From CAWJMD01 sp963843835 (GTDB lineage Bacteria > Actinomycetota > Actinomycetes > Actinomycetales > CAWJMD01): a stretch of DNA of 64,000 bases. This document shows, piece by piece, positions 1-7,839 of the stretch. The stretch covers positions 1,178,001 to 1,242,000 of the forward strand of contig CAWJMD010000008.1 of NCBI GenBank assembly GCA_963843835.1. Reading direction: 5' to 3'. The position numbers and the translations under genes are program-made. Position 1 is the stretch's first letter; each line of letters starts with the position of its first letter. The notes beneath the pieces were generated by a model. It ran no database searches and was not told where the DNA came from. It was given only the letters and a program-made list of their open reading frames with translations.

Positions 1-173
1 TCGCCGAGGGGCTCGAGGGCATGACCGCCGTGGAGGTGCTCGGGGTGCCGGACGACCTCTCGCACCGGCTGTCCCTGGGTGAGGCCGTGAGCCCGCTGCG
101 GCTCCGGGGCATGGCGGGGATGCTCGGTCGCATCAAGCGACAGGTGCGCGAGAAGTCCGGCATCGGAGCATGA
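1..173 (+). CDS. C-terminal end of an unidentified protein (partial)
   Basis: The frame from base 3 is open and ends at TGA 171-173, giving the last 56 residues of a protein that begins outside the window. The tail is basic (an RIKRQVREK segment near the end). The stop overlaps the ATG of the next gene (ATGA), so the two are probably co-translated. I do not recognise the family from this fragment and assign no function. Confidence 0.6.
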   Translation, partial: AEGLEGMTAVEVLGVPDDLSHRLSLGEAVSPLRLRGMAGMLGRIKRQVREKSGIGA

Positions 174-973
174 GGCTCCTGATCGGCGACCCGAGCGCCC
201 TCGGCGGCGACGGGGCGGGCGACGGCGACCCGGGGAACCTGGACGGAGCGGCCCTGCGGAGGCTGTACGCGTACCCCGACCCCGTCCCGCCGCGCGGCTT
301 CGTCCGCGGCAACATGGTCACCTCCGTCGACGGCTCGGTGACCGGGCCGGACGGACGCTCGGAGTCGGTCAGCTCGCCGGCGGACCGCGAGGTCTTCTCC
401 GTGCTGCGCGGCCTGTGCGACGTCGTGCTCGTGGGCGCGGGCACGGTCCGGTCCGAGGGCTACCGGATGCCCGCTGCGAAGTACGAGTTCGCCGATGTGC
501 GGGCCGCGCGCGGGCAGGCCTCGGCTCCGTGCCTGGCCGTGGTGACGCGCAGTGGTGACGTCCCCGAGAACCTTCTCGCGTCGTCCCGCCGCGTCGACGG
601 GTCGTGGGGCGTGGTCGTCGTCGTCCCGGAGTCGATCGACGGGCAGAAGCTCTCGGCCCTGATGGCCGCGCTCGGCCACGAGGCGGTCATCGTGGCCGGG
701 GAGACGGACGTGGACCCCGACATCGCCGTGGACGCCCTCGTGCGGCTCGGCATGCCACGCGTGCTCTGCGAGGGCGGCCCGTCGCTGCTCGGCCGGATGG
801 TCGCCACCGGTCGGCTCGACGAGCTGTGCCACACGACGTCGCCGCTGCTCGCGGGTGGCGAGGGCCGACGCATGCTGTCCGGGCCGGAGCTGTCGATGGA
901 GCGCTCGGGCATGCGGCTGTGGCAGCTGATCGAGGAGGACGGGACGCTGCTCGCGCGGTGGCAGCTCAGCTGA
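170..973 (+). CDS. RibD C-terminal-type (pyrimidine) reductase family protein
   Basis: A 267-residue protein consisting of a single RibD_C reductase domain, the dihydrofolate-reductase-like fold that reduces the ribosylamino-pyrimidine intermediate of riboflavin synthesis with NADPH. Visible family motifs are GNMVTSVDGSVTG near residue 45, VLVGAGTVRSEGY near 88-100 and CEGGPSLLGRM near residue 200. There is no N-terminal deaminase domain, so this is a stand-alone reductase. M. tuberculosis Rv2671 is a similar stand-alone RibD protein, also described as having some dihydrofolate reductase activity (from memory). Start ATG 170 overlaps the previous stop as ATGA. The 3' end overlaps the convergent membrane-protein gene by 8 bases. 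Whether it acts in riboflavin or folate metabolism cannot be told from sequence. Confidence 0.85.
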   Translation: MRLLIGDPSALGGDGAGDGDPGNLDGAALRRLYAYPDPVPPRGFVRGNMVTSVDGSVTGPDGRSESVSSPADREVFSVLRGLCDVVLVGAGTVRSEGYRMPAAKYEFADVRAARGQASAPCLAVVTRSGDVPENLLASSRRVDGSWGVVVVVPESIDGQKLSALMAALGHEAVIVAGETDVDPDIAVDALVRLGMPRVLCEGGPSLLGRMVATGRLDELCHTTSPLLAGGEGRRMLSGPELSMERSGMRLWQLIEEDGTLLARWQLS

Positions 974-1325
974 CGAGAACGGCCACCAGCACGTTCGCGA
1001 TCGCCAGGCCGCCGGCCAGGTGCGTCAGCGTCGAGACGTCGCGCGTCGCGCGCCTGGCCATGGCGGTCTCGGTCAGCCCGGCGACCGCCAGGGCGACCAC
1101 GAGCTTGATGCCGATCTTCACGTAGCTGGGCTGGTCGTCGTCCCAGACCCCGGCGCCCTCACCCAGTCCGACGAGGGCGAGCCCGGTGATGATCTGGGCG
1201 CGCGCTCCCCACAGCATCACCCCGTTCGGGGCCACCGTGCCTCGGGCGGCGACGAGGTAGCCACCGACGACGGCGGCCATGCCGAGGAGGTGGGTGACGA
1301 CGACGAGCTCGTAGATGACGTCCAT
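966..1325 (-). CDS. Small integral membrane protein, function unknown
   Basis: A 119-residue hydrophobic protein with about four predicted membrane segments (around residues 5-25, 40-57, 72-90 and 98-118), joined by short loops that include an acidic WDDDQPSYVK stretch. No catalytic motif is visible. Its gene is convergent with the RibD-type reductase gene and overlaps it by 8 bases. Similar short four-helix proteins are common in actinobacteria as conserved hypotheticals; I do not assign a function. Confidence 0.7.
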   Translation of the reverse strand: MDVIYELVVVTHLLGMAAVVGGYLVAARGTVAPNGVMLWGARAQIITGLALVGLGEGAGVWDDDQPSYVKIGIKLVVALAVAGLTETAMARRATRDVSTLTHLAGGLAIANVLVAVLVS

Positions 1326-1358
1326 GCCGCAGACCCTAGAGGTGTCCGGCGCGTCGGC

Positions 1359-2572
1359 TCACAGGTGCTGCAGCAGGAACCGTGCGACCTCGCGCTCCCA
1401 GCGGTCGGGGTCGACGTTCCACTCCTTGCAGTGCCGGGCGTGTGGGAACGCCACGAAGGTGACCAGGTCGGGCCGGGCCTGCGCCAGCCGAGCGCGACGG
1501 CCCGACGGGCACGAACTCGTCGTCGTCGCTGTGCACGCAGCAGCACCGGCAGCTTGCAGCTCGGACGCCCGCGTCACCCAGTCCATCCGGCGCAGGTCGA
1601 CCGGGGCGTCGGTGCCGACCACACGCCGCGCGGCCTTGTCGGCCAGCATCGTCAGCCCCAGCCGGCTGATCGGGCGCGGCAGCCGGTTGAGCCGGGCGTG
1701 GTGGTCGAGCACGTCGAGCCAGTCGATCACCGGCGAGTCGAGCACCAGCGCCCGGACGCGGTCCGCCGTCCACGAGCGGGAGACGTGCTGCAGGACGATC
1801 GCCCCGCCCATCGACCAGCCGAACAGGACGACCTCGGTGGCCCCTGCGTCGAGGGCGTGCAGCACGGCGGCCTCGACGTCCTGCCACTCGGCGTCGCCGA
1901 GGCTGAGCCGGCCCGCCGTGGGTCGCCGGGACCCTCGGGGTCGTTGCGGTACGTGGGCACGAGCACCGGCAGCCCGAGACGGTGCAGCAGCGGGACCGCC
2001 CGCAGGCACTCCTCGCGGGTGGCGCCCACGGCCGTGCACGAGCAGCGCCCACACGTCGCGTCGGGCGACGTCCTCGGACGGCGGCACGTACCACGTCGGC
2101 AGCTCGCCCGGCGTCCGAGGTGACCGTCACGTCCTCGTACGGAAGGCCGAGCGCGCTGGAGGGCGTGCCCGGAGAAGTAGTACTGGTTCCAGCGTGCCGG
2201 GCCCGCTGCCAGGCGGCCGGCGTCGACCCGTTCGAGACGCCGCGTCACCGTGCCGGCCGCGCAGGTCCTTCTCGAGCACCTCGCCGACCCGGGCGTGCCC
2301 GGACCCCTTGGCCAGCCAGAGGCCGTAGCGGCCGGGGGCGACGGTCTCCGGGGTCACGCGCCATCGTCAGCGTGCCCGGCCCCGACCGTGAGCACCTCGA
2401 CGTCATCGGGCTTGACGCGGTCGGGCGTGACCACCCGGCGGGCGAAGTACGCGGCCGCGGCCGACACCGCGGCGCCCGGCGAGCACGGCCGCGCCTCCGC
2501 CGACGGCTGCCCCGATGACGGCCGCCTTCGCCACGGGGTGGCGGGGGTTGCCCGCCGGGTCTCCCTGTTCAT
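1359..2572 (-). pseudogene. Alpha/beta hydrolase, membrane-anchored, with about ten frameshifts
   Basis: Reading down the minus strand and switching frame about ten times reconstructs one protein of roughly 400 residues. It has an Ala-rich membrane anchor followed by FARRVVTPDRVKPDD, then ETVAPGRYGLWLAKGSGHAR, then WNQYYFSGHALQR, ALLVHGRGATREECLRAV, VLFGWSMGGAIVLQHV (nucleophile elbow), VHSDDDEFVPVG (acid) and FPHARHCKEWNVDPDRWER (His). All three catalytic segments survive, each in its own frame, so protein-level conservation is high while the reading frame is destroyed. Start ATG 2572 has a good ribosome-binding site (AGGGAGGG) and overlaps the stop of the DoxX-like gene as ATGA. Either the sequence has many small indel errors here or the gene died very recently; conservation favours errors. 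Confidence 0.7.
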
Positions 2573-2968
2573 CGGGCCCTCCCTGCTCCGCCGGCTGCCT
2601 GCCTGGCGACCGCGACCGCCCACCACACCAGGGGCAGCTGCAGCGGCAGGCGCGCCACGTCAGCGCCCTGTCCGTCGTCGACGCGCGCGGCGAGCCTGAC
2701 CGCTCGCGTCGCCATCGTGACGTTGCCCGGGAAGACTCGCCACGAACAGGGCGGCCGCGGCCCACCCACCCAGGGAGCGCGTCCGGGGGTGGAGCAACGA
2801 GGCGGCCACGGCGAGCTCGGCGAGTCCGGAGCCGTGCACCCACGGCCGCGGGGCTCCCAGCGCGCGGGGGACGAGCCGGTCGTACGGCTCGGGACGGGCG
2901 AAGTGCGTCGCCCCGGCCACCGCGAGCACGGCCGAGAGGACCTTCCAACCGGGGCGAGGCGTCGTCAC
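2569..2968 (-). pseudogene. DoxX-like membrane protein with a frameshift
   Basis: The N-terminal part (GTG 2968) reads GWKVLSAVLAVAGATHFARP and then four hydrophobic stretches typical of DoxX-family membrane proteins (SGLAELAVAASLLHPRTR, GWAAAALFVAS). Near base 2735 the frame changes and the match continues with FPGNVTMATRAVRLA and LPLVWWAVAVARQAA to a stop at 2569. The corrected protein would be about 132 residues. Its stop overlaps the hydrolase start as ATGA, so both belong to one operon. The break is a single indel, in the same error-like cluster as the next gene. DoxX-like proteins are poorly understood; links to redox stress exist for some members. Confidence 0.65.
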
Positions 2969-3014
2969 GCCGCTGATTCTGCCCTCCCGGCCCGCCGTCG
3001 GCCTCCTGGCCTGC

Positions 3015-4067
3015 TCAGGATCCCGTCAGGACGTCGTCGAGGTCGAACCGGACCGGCCGCTCCAGCTGCTCGTACGTGCACGAGCGGGGCTCGCGGTCGG
3101 GACGCCAGCGGACGAACTGCGCCGTGTGCCGGAAACGCACCCCCTCCATGTAGTCGTACCTCACCTCGACCACGCGTTCGGGACGCAGAGGGGTGAACGA
3201 GAGGTCCTTGCCCGCGTTCCACCTGCTCGTCTCGGACTTGCGCGGCGTGCGGTGCCCCTCCTCCTGCCGGGCCCACGCCCAGGGGTGGTCGTCGAAGTCG
3301 GTGACGAGCGGTTGCAGCTCGGTGAAGAGCTCACGCCGCCGCGCCATCGGGAACGCCCCGACGACCCCCACGGAGACGAGGTCGCCGCCCTCGCCGTAGA
3401 GGCCGAGCAGAAGCGAGCCGATCGCGTCCTCGCCGGACTTGTGCACCCGGTACCCCGCCACGACGCAGTCGGCGGTGCGCTCGTGCTTGATCTTGGTCAT
3501 CACCCTCTTGTCGGGCTGGTACCGCTGGTCGAGCTTCTTGGCGATCAGTCCGTCCAGCCCCGCGCCCTCGAACTGCTCGAACCACTCGCGCGCGGTGTCC
3601 AGGTCGCGCGTGGCCGGGGTGACGTGCACCGGCGGCTTCGCAGCGGCGAACGCCTTCTCCAGCAACGCACGCCGCTCCTCCATCGGACGGCCCGTGAGGT
3701 CCTCGTCCCCGAGAGCGAGCAGGTCGAAGGCCACGAAGCTCGCGGGGGTCTGCTGCGCGAGCATGTCGACCCGACTCGACGCCGGGTGGATGCGCTGCTG
3801 GAGGGCCTCGAAGTCGAGGACGTTGCGCCCGGTGTCGACCAGCACGATCTCGCCGTCGACGACCGCCCGTTCCGGGAAGCTGTCGAGCACGGCCTGCACC
3901 ACCTCGGGGAAGTAGCGGGTCATCGGCTTGCCGTTGCGGCTGCCGATCTCGACCTCGTCGCCGTCCCTGAACACGATGGACCTGAAGCCGTCCCACTTGG
4001 GCTCGTAGAGCTGGCCGGGCGGGATCTCACCGGCCGGCTTCGCGAGCATCGGCTTGACGGGCGGCAT
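3015..4067 (-). CDS. ligC: ATP-dependent DNA ligase, LigC type
   Basis: A 350-residue protein with an adenylation domain followed by an OB-fold domain and no nuclease or polymerase domain. The nucleophilic lysine lies in EPKWDGFRS near residue 25. Further motifs are EIGSRNGKP, AVVDGEIVLVD, FVAFDLLAL, EGLIAKK-like GLDGLIAKK and the C-terminal MTKIKHERTADCVVAGYR. Length and layout match the mycobacterial LigC group (M. tuberculosis Rv3731, about 358 residues), which seals nicks in repair. The ATG at 4067 is preferred because the protein then begins MPPVKPMLAKPAGE, as in relatives; an upstream GTG (4070) is possible. It is divergent from alkD and lies 2.2 kb from a LigD-type primase-polymerase gene, its usual partner in mycobacteria. 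Confidence 0.88.
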   Translation of the reverse strand: MPPVKPMLAKPAGEIPPGQLYEPKWDGFRSIVFRDGDEVEIGSRNGKPMTRYFPEVVQAVLDSFPERAVVDGEIVLVDTGRNVLDFEALQQRIHPASSRVDMLAQQTPASFVAFDLLALGDEDLTGRPMEERRALLEKAFAAAKPPVHVTPATRDLDTAREWFEQFEGAGLDGLIAKKLDQRYQPDKRVMTKIKHERTADCVVAGYRVHKSGEDAIGSLLLGLYGEGGDLVSVGVVGAFPMARRRELFTELQPLVTDFDDHPWAWARQEEGHRTPRKSETSRWNAGKDLSFTPLRPERVVEVRYDYMEGVRFRHTAQFVRWRPDREPRSCTYEQLERPVRFDLDDVLTGS

Positions 4068-4092
4068 CACGGGAAGTCGCACGCCGCCACGG

Positions 4093-4104
4093 TAGCGTCG
4101 CCCT
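4093..4104 (+). promoter_or_regulatory. Leaderless promoter -10 of alkD
   Basis: TAGCGT at 4093-4098 lies exactly 6 nt before GTG 4105, with no ribosome-binding site. This spacing places the transcription start on the start codon. Inference from pattern. Confidence 0.55.
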
Positions 4105-4872
4105 GTGGACGACGTGGCAGGCGTCGAGAAGGTGCGCAGACCCGGATCCGTCGCCGCGCGCGTCGCGGAGGAGCTCCGACGGGTTTCCGACCCGCGCACG
4201 GTCCCCGAGAAGACGCGCTACTTCAAGGCCTTGCCGGGCGGCTACGCCGAAGGGGACCGCTTCCTCGGCAGCACGGTGCCCCAGGGGCAGGCGGTGGCCC
4301 GGCGGCACTGGCGCGAGGCCACCGACGCCGACCTGGTGAGCCTGCTCGAGAGCCCCTGGCACGAGGAGCGGCACGCCGCGCTGCGGCTGGTCGGCGAGAT
4401 CGTGCGGCACGCCGACGCCAGTCGTCAGGCGGAGGTGGTCCATCTCGTCCTCGCGCACCGGGGCCGCATCGACAACTGGGACCTGGTGGACTCGTGGGCG
4501 CCGCAGGTGCTGGGCACCTGGCTGCTCGCGCCGCAGCAGGCGGCCGTGCGCCGCGACATGCTCGACGACCTGGCGGCCGGCGAGAGCGTCTGGGACCGGC
4601 GCACAGCGGTGACCAGCACGTTCGCCGCCATCCGCGCCGGCGACTACGCCGACACCCTGCACCTGGCCGAGCAGCTGCTGGACGACCCACACCACCTCGT
4701 CCACAAGGCGGTGGGATGGATGCTCCGTGAGGTCGGCAACCGCGACGTGGCCACGCTGGAGCGGTTCCTCGACGCTCACGCCCCGGCGATGCCACGCGTG
4801 ATGCTGCGGTCCGCCGTCGAGAGGCTGGAGCCAGGACGACGCGCGCACTACCTCCGCGGCCCGCGCCGCTAG
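4105..4872 (+). CDS. alkD: DNA alkylation repair protein, AlkD family
   Basis: A 255-residue all-helical HEAT-like repeat protein of the AlkC/AlkD glycosylase superfamily, which removes alkylated purines such as N7- and N3-alkyl bases. Diagnostic segments are YFKALPGGYAEGDRFLG (near 48), HEERHAALRLVGEI, NWDLVDSWAPQVLG (W125 and D129, equivalent to the Trp-Asp pair of B. cereus AlkD) and WDRRTAVTSTFAAIR (R165/R166 at the catalytic Arg), then HKAVGWMLREVGNRD and AHAPAMPRVMLR. All key residues are present, so it should be active. Start GTG 4105 is supported by a TAGCGT hexamer 6 nt upstream and the absence of a ribosome-binding site. It is divergent from ligC with only 37 bases between them, which fits a shared repair role. 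Confidence 0.88.
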   Translation: MDDVAGVEKVRRPGSVAARVAEELRRVSDPRTVPEKTRYFKALPGGYAEGDRFLGSTVPQGQAVARRHWREATDADLVSLLESPWHEERHAALRLVGEIVRHADASRQAEVVHLVLAHRGRIDNWDLVDSWAPQVLGTWLLAPQQAAVRRDMLDDLAAGESVWDRRTAVTSTFAAIRAGDYADTLHLAEQLLDDPHHLVHKAVGWMLREVGNRDVATLERFLDAHAPAMPRVMLRSAVERLEPGRRAHYLRGPRR

Positions 4873-4881
4873 CCTGACGGC
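4870..4881 (+). promoter_or_regulatory. Leaderless promoter -10 inside the alkD stop codon
   Basis: TAGCCT at 4870-4875 overlaps the TAG stop of alkD and lies 6 nt before GTG 4882. The next gene can therefore be transcribed independently as a leaderless mRNA. Confidence 0.5.
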
Positions 4882-5406
4882 GTGAGCGAGACCACCCCCA
4901 CCCCGACCGACGTCCCCTCCGACGACCGCGAGCTGGTCGTCCTCCTCACCGAGGAGGCTCTCGGCGAGGACGACGCGACCCGGATCGCGGAGCTCCACGC
5001 CGGTGAGTCCCTGACGTACCAGGTGCTGGTCCCGGCCGACACGCACCGGAACCTGCTGGTCGACGTGCTCGACCACCTCAGCCTGTTCGAGCTGCGCAAG
5101 GCCCTCCAGGAGATGCGCCGCGAGCCCGACCAGACGTCGGCACGGGCGACCGCCACCGAGGCGCTGGAGACGTCGCTGGCGGCTCTGCGGGCACGAGGCA
5201 TGTCGGCCGTCGGCGAGGTGACCGAGGACGACCCGCTACCTGCGCTGAAGGCCGCGGTCGGGCGTCACCACGCCCGCGAGGTGATCGTCGTGACGCGGCC
5301 CCACGCCGTCGAGGACACGTTCCACCGCGACTGGGCGTCGCGCGCCCGGGAGGTCGTCGGCGTCCCGGTGCTGCACGTCTACGCCGGGACGACCTTCCTG
5401 GGCTGA
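4882..5406 (+). CDS. Conserved protein with a UspA-like C-terminal fold
   Basis: A 174-residue acidic protein. The N-terminus (about 12 residues) is Thr/Pro-rich and disordered. The body alternates strands and helices, and the C-terminal third (AREVIVVTRPHAVEDTFHRD, then AREVVGVPVLHVYAG) resembles the last strands of universal-stress-type Rossmann folds. No ATP-binding GxxG(x)9GS motif is visible, so nucleotide binding is doubtful. It sits among repair genes and probably has its own leaderless promoter. Its function is unknown; the fold assignment is an impression from the strand pattern only. Confidence 0.65.
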   Translation: MSETTPTPTDVPSDDRELVVLLTEEALGEDDATRIAELHAGESLTYQVLVPADTHRNLLVDVLDHLSLFELRKALQEMRREPDQTSARATATEALETSLAALRARGMSAVGEVTEDDPLPALKAAVGRHHAREVIVVTRPHAVEDTFHRDWASRAREVVGVPVLHVYAGTTFLG

Positions 5407-5410
5407 CGGC

Positions 5411-6187
5411 TCAGCCGATGGTCACCGGCGCCGCCTCCGCCGACCACGGCCCGTCGCCATCCGGCGTGGTGGGCGTGACGGCGACCGTGACCACGTGCCG
5501 GCCCCCCGGCCACGTCCCGGCCGGCGGGGAGACGGTGACGAGCACCTGGTCGCCGTCGGCCCCCTCCTCGGCGACCGAGGTCAGCAGCTCGCCGTCGAGC
5601 AGAGCGGTGACCGTCCCACCGGCGGGCAGGTAGACCCGCACGTCCCCGGCCGGGTCGAGGTCGGTCGAACCCGGCGGCGGCGAGTCGACCGACGGCCCGA
5701 TGATGGCGAACGCGTCGAGCACGTCCAGCTCCCCCGCGGGGTGGACGATCACGGCGACCGCGGCGAACTCGGTCTGCCCCTCGCGCTGCACGTCACCGGA
5801 GTACGTGACCACGTGGGCGCCCGGCTGGCCGGGCACCTCCAGGCTGGTGCGGTCGGTGGCGCCGGCGAAGGCGGCCATCCCCTCCTGCAGCCCTGGCATC
5901 AGCCCCTCCATGCCGTCCATCGTCCCGACGGCCTGCCGGGAGAACGGGCCGAGCATGTCGTATGCCGCGCCGGCGTCCCCGTCGGAGAGCGTCGAGAGCC
6001 ACAGGTCGACGACAGCGAGCGCTGCCTGCTCACCGGCGGCGGTTTCGCTCGGCGTCGAGGTCGGCGTGGAGGTCGCCGAGGCAGCCGATGGGGTGGTGGT
6101 CCGTGCGGAGGTCGTCGCCGAGTCACCCTGCGCGCAGGCGCCCAACGCCGCCAGGCACAGGGCGGCGGCTGCCAGTTCGCGTCTCAT
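5411..6187 (-). CDS. Secreted lipoprotein with NTF2-like domain
   Basis: A 258-residue protein with a lipoprotein signal peptide: MRR, hydrophobic core, then lipobox LGAC with Cys18 as the lipidated residue. A Thr/Ser/Pro-rich linker (about residues 22-50) tethers the mature protein to the membrane surface. Residues about 52-160 (VVDLWLSTLSDGDAGAAYDML onward) look like an NTF2/SnoaL-type fold, followed by an Ig-like beta domain (VRVYLPAGGTVTALLDGE, HVVTVAVTPTTPDG). Start ATG 6187 has GGGGAG six bases upstream. The gene follows the primase-polymerase gene on the same strand, 86 bases away. Function unknown. Confidence 0.7.
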   Translation of the reverse strand: MRRELAAAALCLAALGACAQGDSATTSARTTTPSAASATSTPTSTPSETAAGEQAALAVVDLWLSTLSDGDAGAAYDMLGPFSRQAVGTMDGMEGLMPGLQEGMAAFAGATDRTSLEVPGQPGAHVVTYSGDVQREGQTEFAAVAVIVHPAGELDVLDAFAIIGPSVDSPPPGSTDLDPAGDVRVYLPAGGTVTALLDGELLTSVAEEGADGDQVLVTVSPPAGTWPGGRHVVTVAVTPTTPDGDGPWSAEAAPVTIG

Positions 6188-6273
6188 GTCGTCTCCCCGA
6201 CTCGGGGCTGCGGGCTCCGTGATCCCCGGCCCACCAGGTAGACGCGGAGCGGGGTCCGGAGGTTGCCGCCGGG

Positions 6274-7302
6274 TCAGGTCATCCGCTTGCGGCTCGGCTG
6301 CACCCGCGGCGGCTCACCCGGCATCTTCGGGTAGTCGGGCGGGAAGGCCAGCTCGCCCAGGCCACGCTCCTCGATGTCGGCCCGCCACAGCTCCATGGCC
6401 GGGCCGAGGTCCCCCGGGTCGCGGTCGATCCCCTCCCAGGCGTCACCCCGGTCGGCCACCAGCGCGGGCACGGTCCGCACGGTCAGATCGGCGGGGTCGA
6501 TACCGTCCAGCTCGTCCCACGTGACGGGGGTGGAGACGGGTGCGTGCGGCAGGGGGCGCGGGCTGTACGCCGACGCCATCGTGCGGTCCCGGTTGGTCTG
6601 GTTGTAGTCGACGAAGACGCGCTCGCCCCGCTCCTCCTTCCACCACGCCATCGTGACCAGCTCGGGGGCACGACGCTCCAGCTCGCGTCCGATCCCGATC
6701 GCCGCGTGGCGCACGTCGAGGAACTCGTGCTCGGGCCGGATCGGCGCGAACACGTGCACCCCGCGGTTGCCCGACGTCTTCACCCAGGCGGTCAGCCCGA
6801 GCTCGCTCAACAGCTCCCTCAGCAGGTGCGCCGCCTCGACGGCGTCGGTGAACCCGCGGCCGGGCTGCGGGTCGAGGTCCAGTCGCAGCTCGTCCGGGTC
6901 GTCGGGAGCGCCGGTGCGGACCGGCCAGGGGTGGAAGGTGATCGTGTTCATCTGCACGGCCCACACCGCGCCGGCCGGCTCGTCCACCACCAGCTGCGTG
7001 TGGCGTCGACCGCTCGGGTAGGTCACCATCACCGTCCGCACCCACTCGGGGACGCCGCGGGGCGGGTTCTTGGAGTAGAAGGCCTCGCCGTCCACACCGT
7101 CGGGGAAGCGCTGGAGGGTGACCGGACGGTCCCTCAGTGCGCGCGTCAGCGCCGGGCCCACGGCGATGACGTACTCGGCGAGGTCACGCTTGGTCAGGCC
7201 ACCGTCCGGCCACAGGACCCGGTCGGGGCTGGAGAGACGCACGCTGCGCGAGCCCCCCTCCGGCGCACCGGGGACGTCGAGCTCGACCGCTGGGCTGGCC
7301 AC
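6274..7302 (-). CDS. LigD-type primase-polymerase (Prim-PolC-like)
   Basis: A 342-residue archaeo-eukaryotic primase superfamily protein, the stand-alone form of the LigD polymerase domain. Catalytic carboxylates are D142 and D144 (RLDLDPQPG) and D232 (VFVDYNQTNRDRT). The nucleotide-binding SGNRGVHVFAP is at 177-187, and RPVTLQRFPDGVDGEAFYSK near 59-78 is characteristic. In mycobacteria the paralogue Prim-PolC is encoded beside LigC and acts with it in gap filling during excision repair (established). Here the two genes are separated by about 2.2 kb but remain in one repair block. No Ku gene is in the window, so end joining cannot be inferred. Start GTG 7302 carries a leaderless-type TAGCGT 6 nt upstream. 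Confidence 0.87.
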   Translation of the reverse strand: MASPAVELDVPGAPEGGSRSVRLSSPDRVLWPDGGLTKRDLAEYVIAVGPALTRALRDRPVTLQRFPDGVDGEAFYSKNPPRGVPEWVRTVMVTYPSGRRHTQLVVDEPAGAVWAVQMNTITFHPWPVRTGAPDDPDELRLDLDPQPGRGFTDAVEAAHLLRELLSELGLTAWVKTSGNRGVHVFAPIRPEHEFLDVRHAAIGIGRELERRAPELVTMAWWKEERGERVFVDYNQTNRDRTMASAYSPRPLPHAPVSTPVTWDELDGIDPADLTVRTVPALVADRGDAWEGIDRDPGDLGPAMELWRADIEERGLGELAFPPDYPKMPGEPPRVQPSRKRMT

Positions 7303-7314
7303 CAGGGGACGCTA
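7303..7314 (-). promoter_or_regulatory. Leaderless promoter -10 of the primase-polymerase gene
   Basis: On the minus strand TAGCGT is followed by CCCCTG and then GTG 7302, a 6-nt spacing without a ribosome-binding site. Confidence 0.5.
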
Positions 7315-7397
7315 TCGGGAACGCCACGGCGGGCGCAGTGGTTGAGTGGTCGGGAGTGCCGACCAGGGCACCCGACCGACTGGACGAGGAGACCCCG

Positions 7398-7829
7398 ATG
7401 GGCAAGCTGGACCCGACCGGACACGACTACGCCGTGGCGAAGTCCGACGAGCAGTGGCGGGCGGAGCTGTCCCCCGAGGAGTACCAGGTGCTGCGCCAGG
7501 CCGGGACCGAGCGACCCGGCAGCAGCCCGTTCGAGGACGACAGGACGGCGGCCGCGTACTCGTGCCGGGCCTGCGGCACCGAGCTGTTCCGCAGCGAGAC
7601 CAAGTTCGACTCGCACTGCGGCTGGCCGTCGTTCTACACCCCGCTCGCCGAGGACCGCGTGGAGTACATCGAGGACCGCTCGATGGGCTCGGTGCGCACC
7701 GAGGTGCGGTGCGCCACCTGCGGCTCGCACCTCGGGCACGTGTTCGAGGGGGAGGGCTTCGGGACGCCGACCGACCAGCGCTTCTGCATCAACGGCATCG
7801 CGCTGACCCAGGTCCCCGACGAGTTCTGA
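7398..7829 (+). CDS. msrB: Peptide-methionine (R)-S-oxide reductase MsrB
   Basis: A 143-residue MsrB that reduces methionine-R-sulfoxide in oxidised proteins using thioredoxin. The catalytic Cys130 lies in RFCINGIAL. Structural zinc is bound by two CxxC pairs, C56/C59 (CRACG) and C105/C108 (CATCG). The core HCGWPSF and GHVFEGEGF motifs are intact. ATG 7398 was chosen over an in-frame upstream start at 7338 because MGKLDPTGHDYAV has normal family length and GAGGAG lies seven to twelve bases upstream. It is divergent from the primase-polymerase gene and followed after ten bases by an acetyltransferase gene. An msrB gene sits in the same neighbourhood in M. tuberculosis (Rv2674, from memory). 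Confidence 0.93.
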   Translation: MGKLDPTGHDYAVAKSDEQWRAELSPEEYQVLRQAGTERPGSSPFEDDRTAAAYSCRACGTELFRSETKFDSHCGWPSFYTPLAEDRVEYIEDRSMGSVRTEVRCATCGSHLGHVFEGEGFGTPTDQRFCINGIALTQVPDEF

Positions 7830-7839
7830 GCCGGGCGTC

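Noticed and set aside
3015..7302. A bacterial end-joining (Ku-LigD) system
   Set aside because: There is no ku gene and the ligase and polymerase are separate proteins of the LigC and Prim-PolC type.
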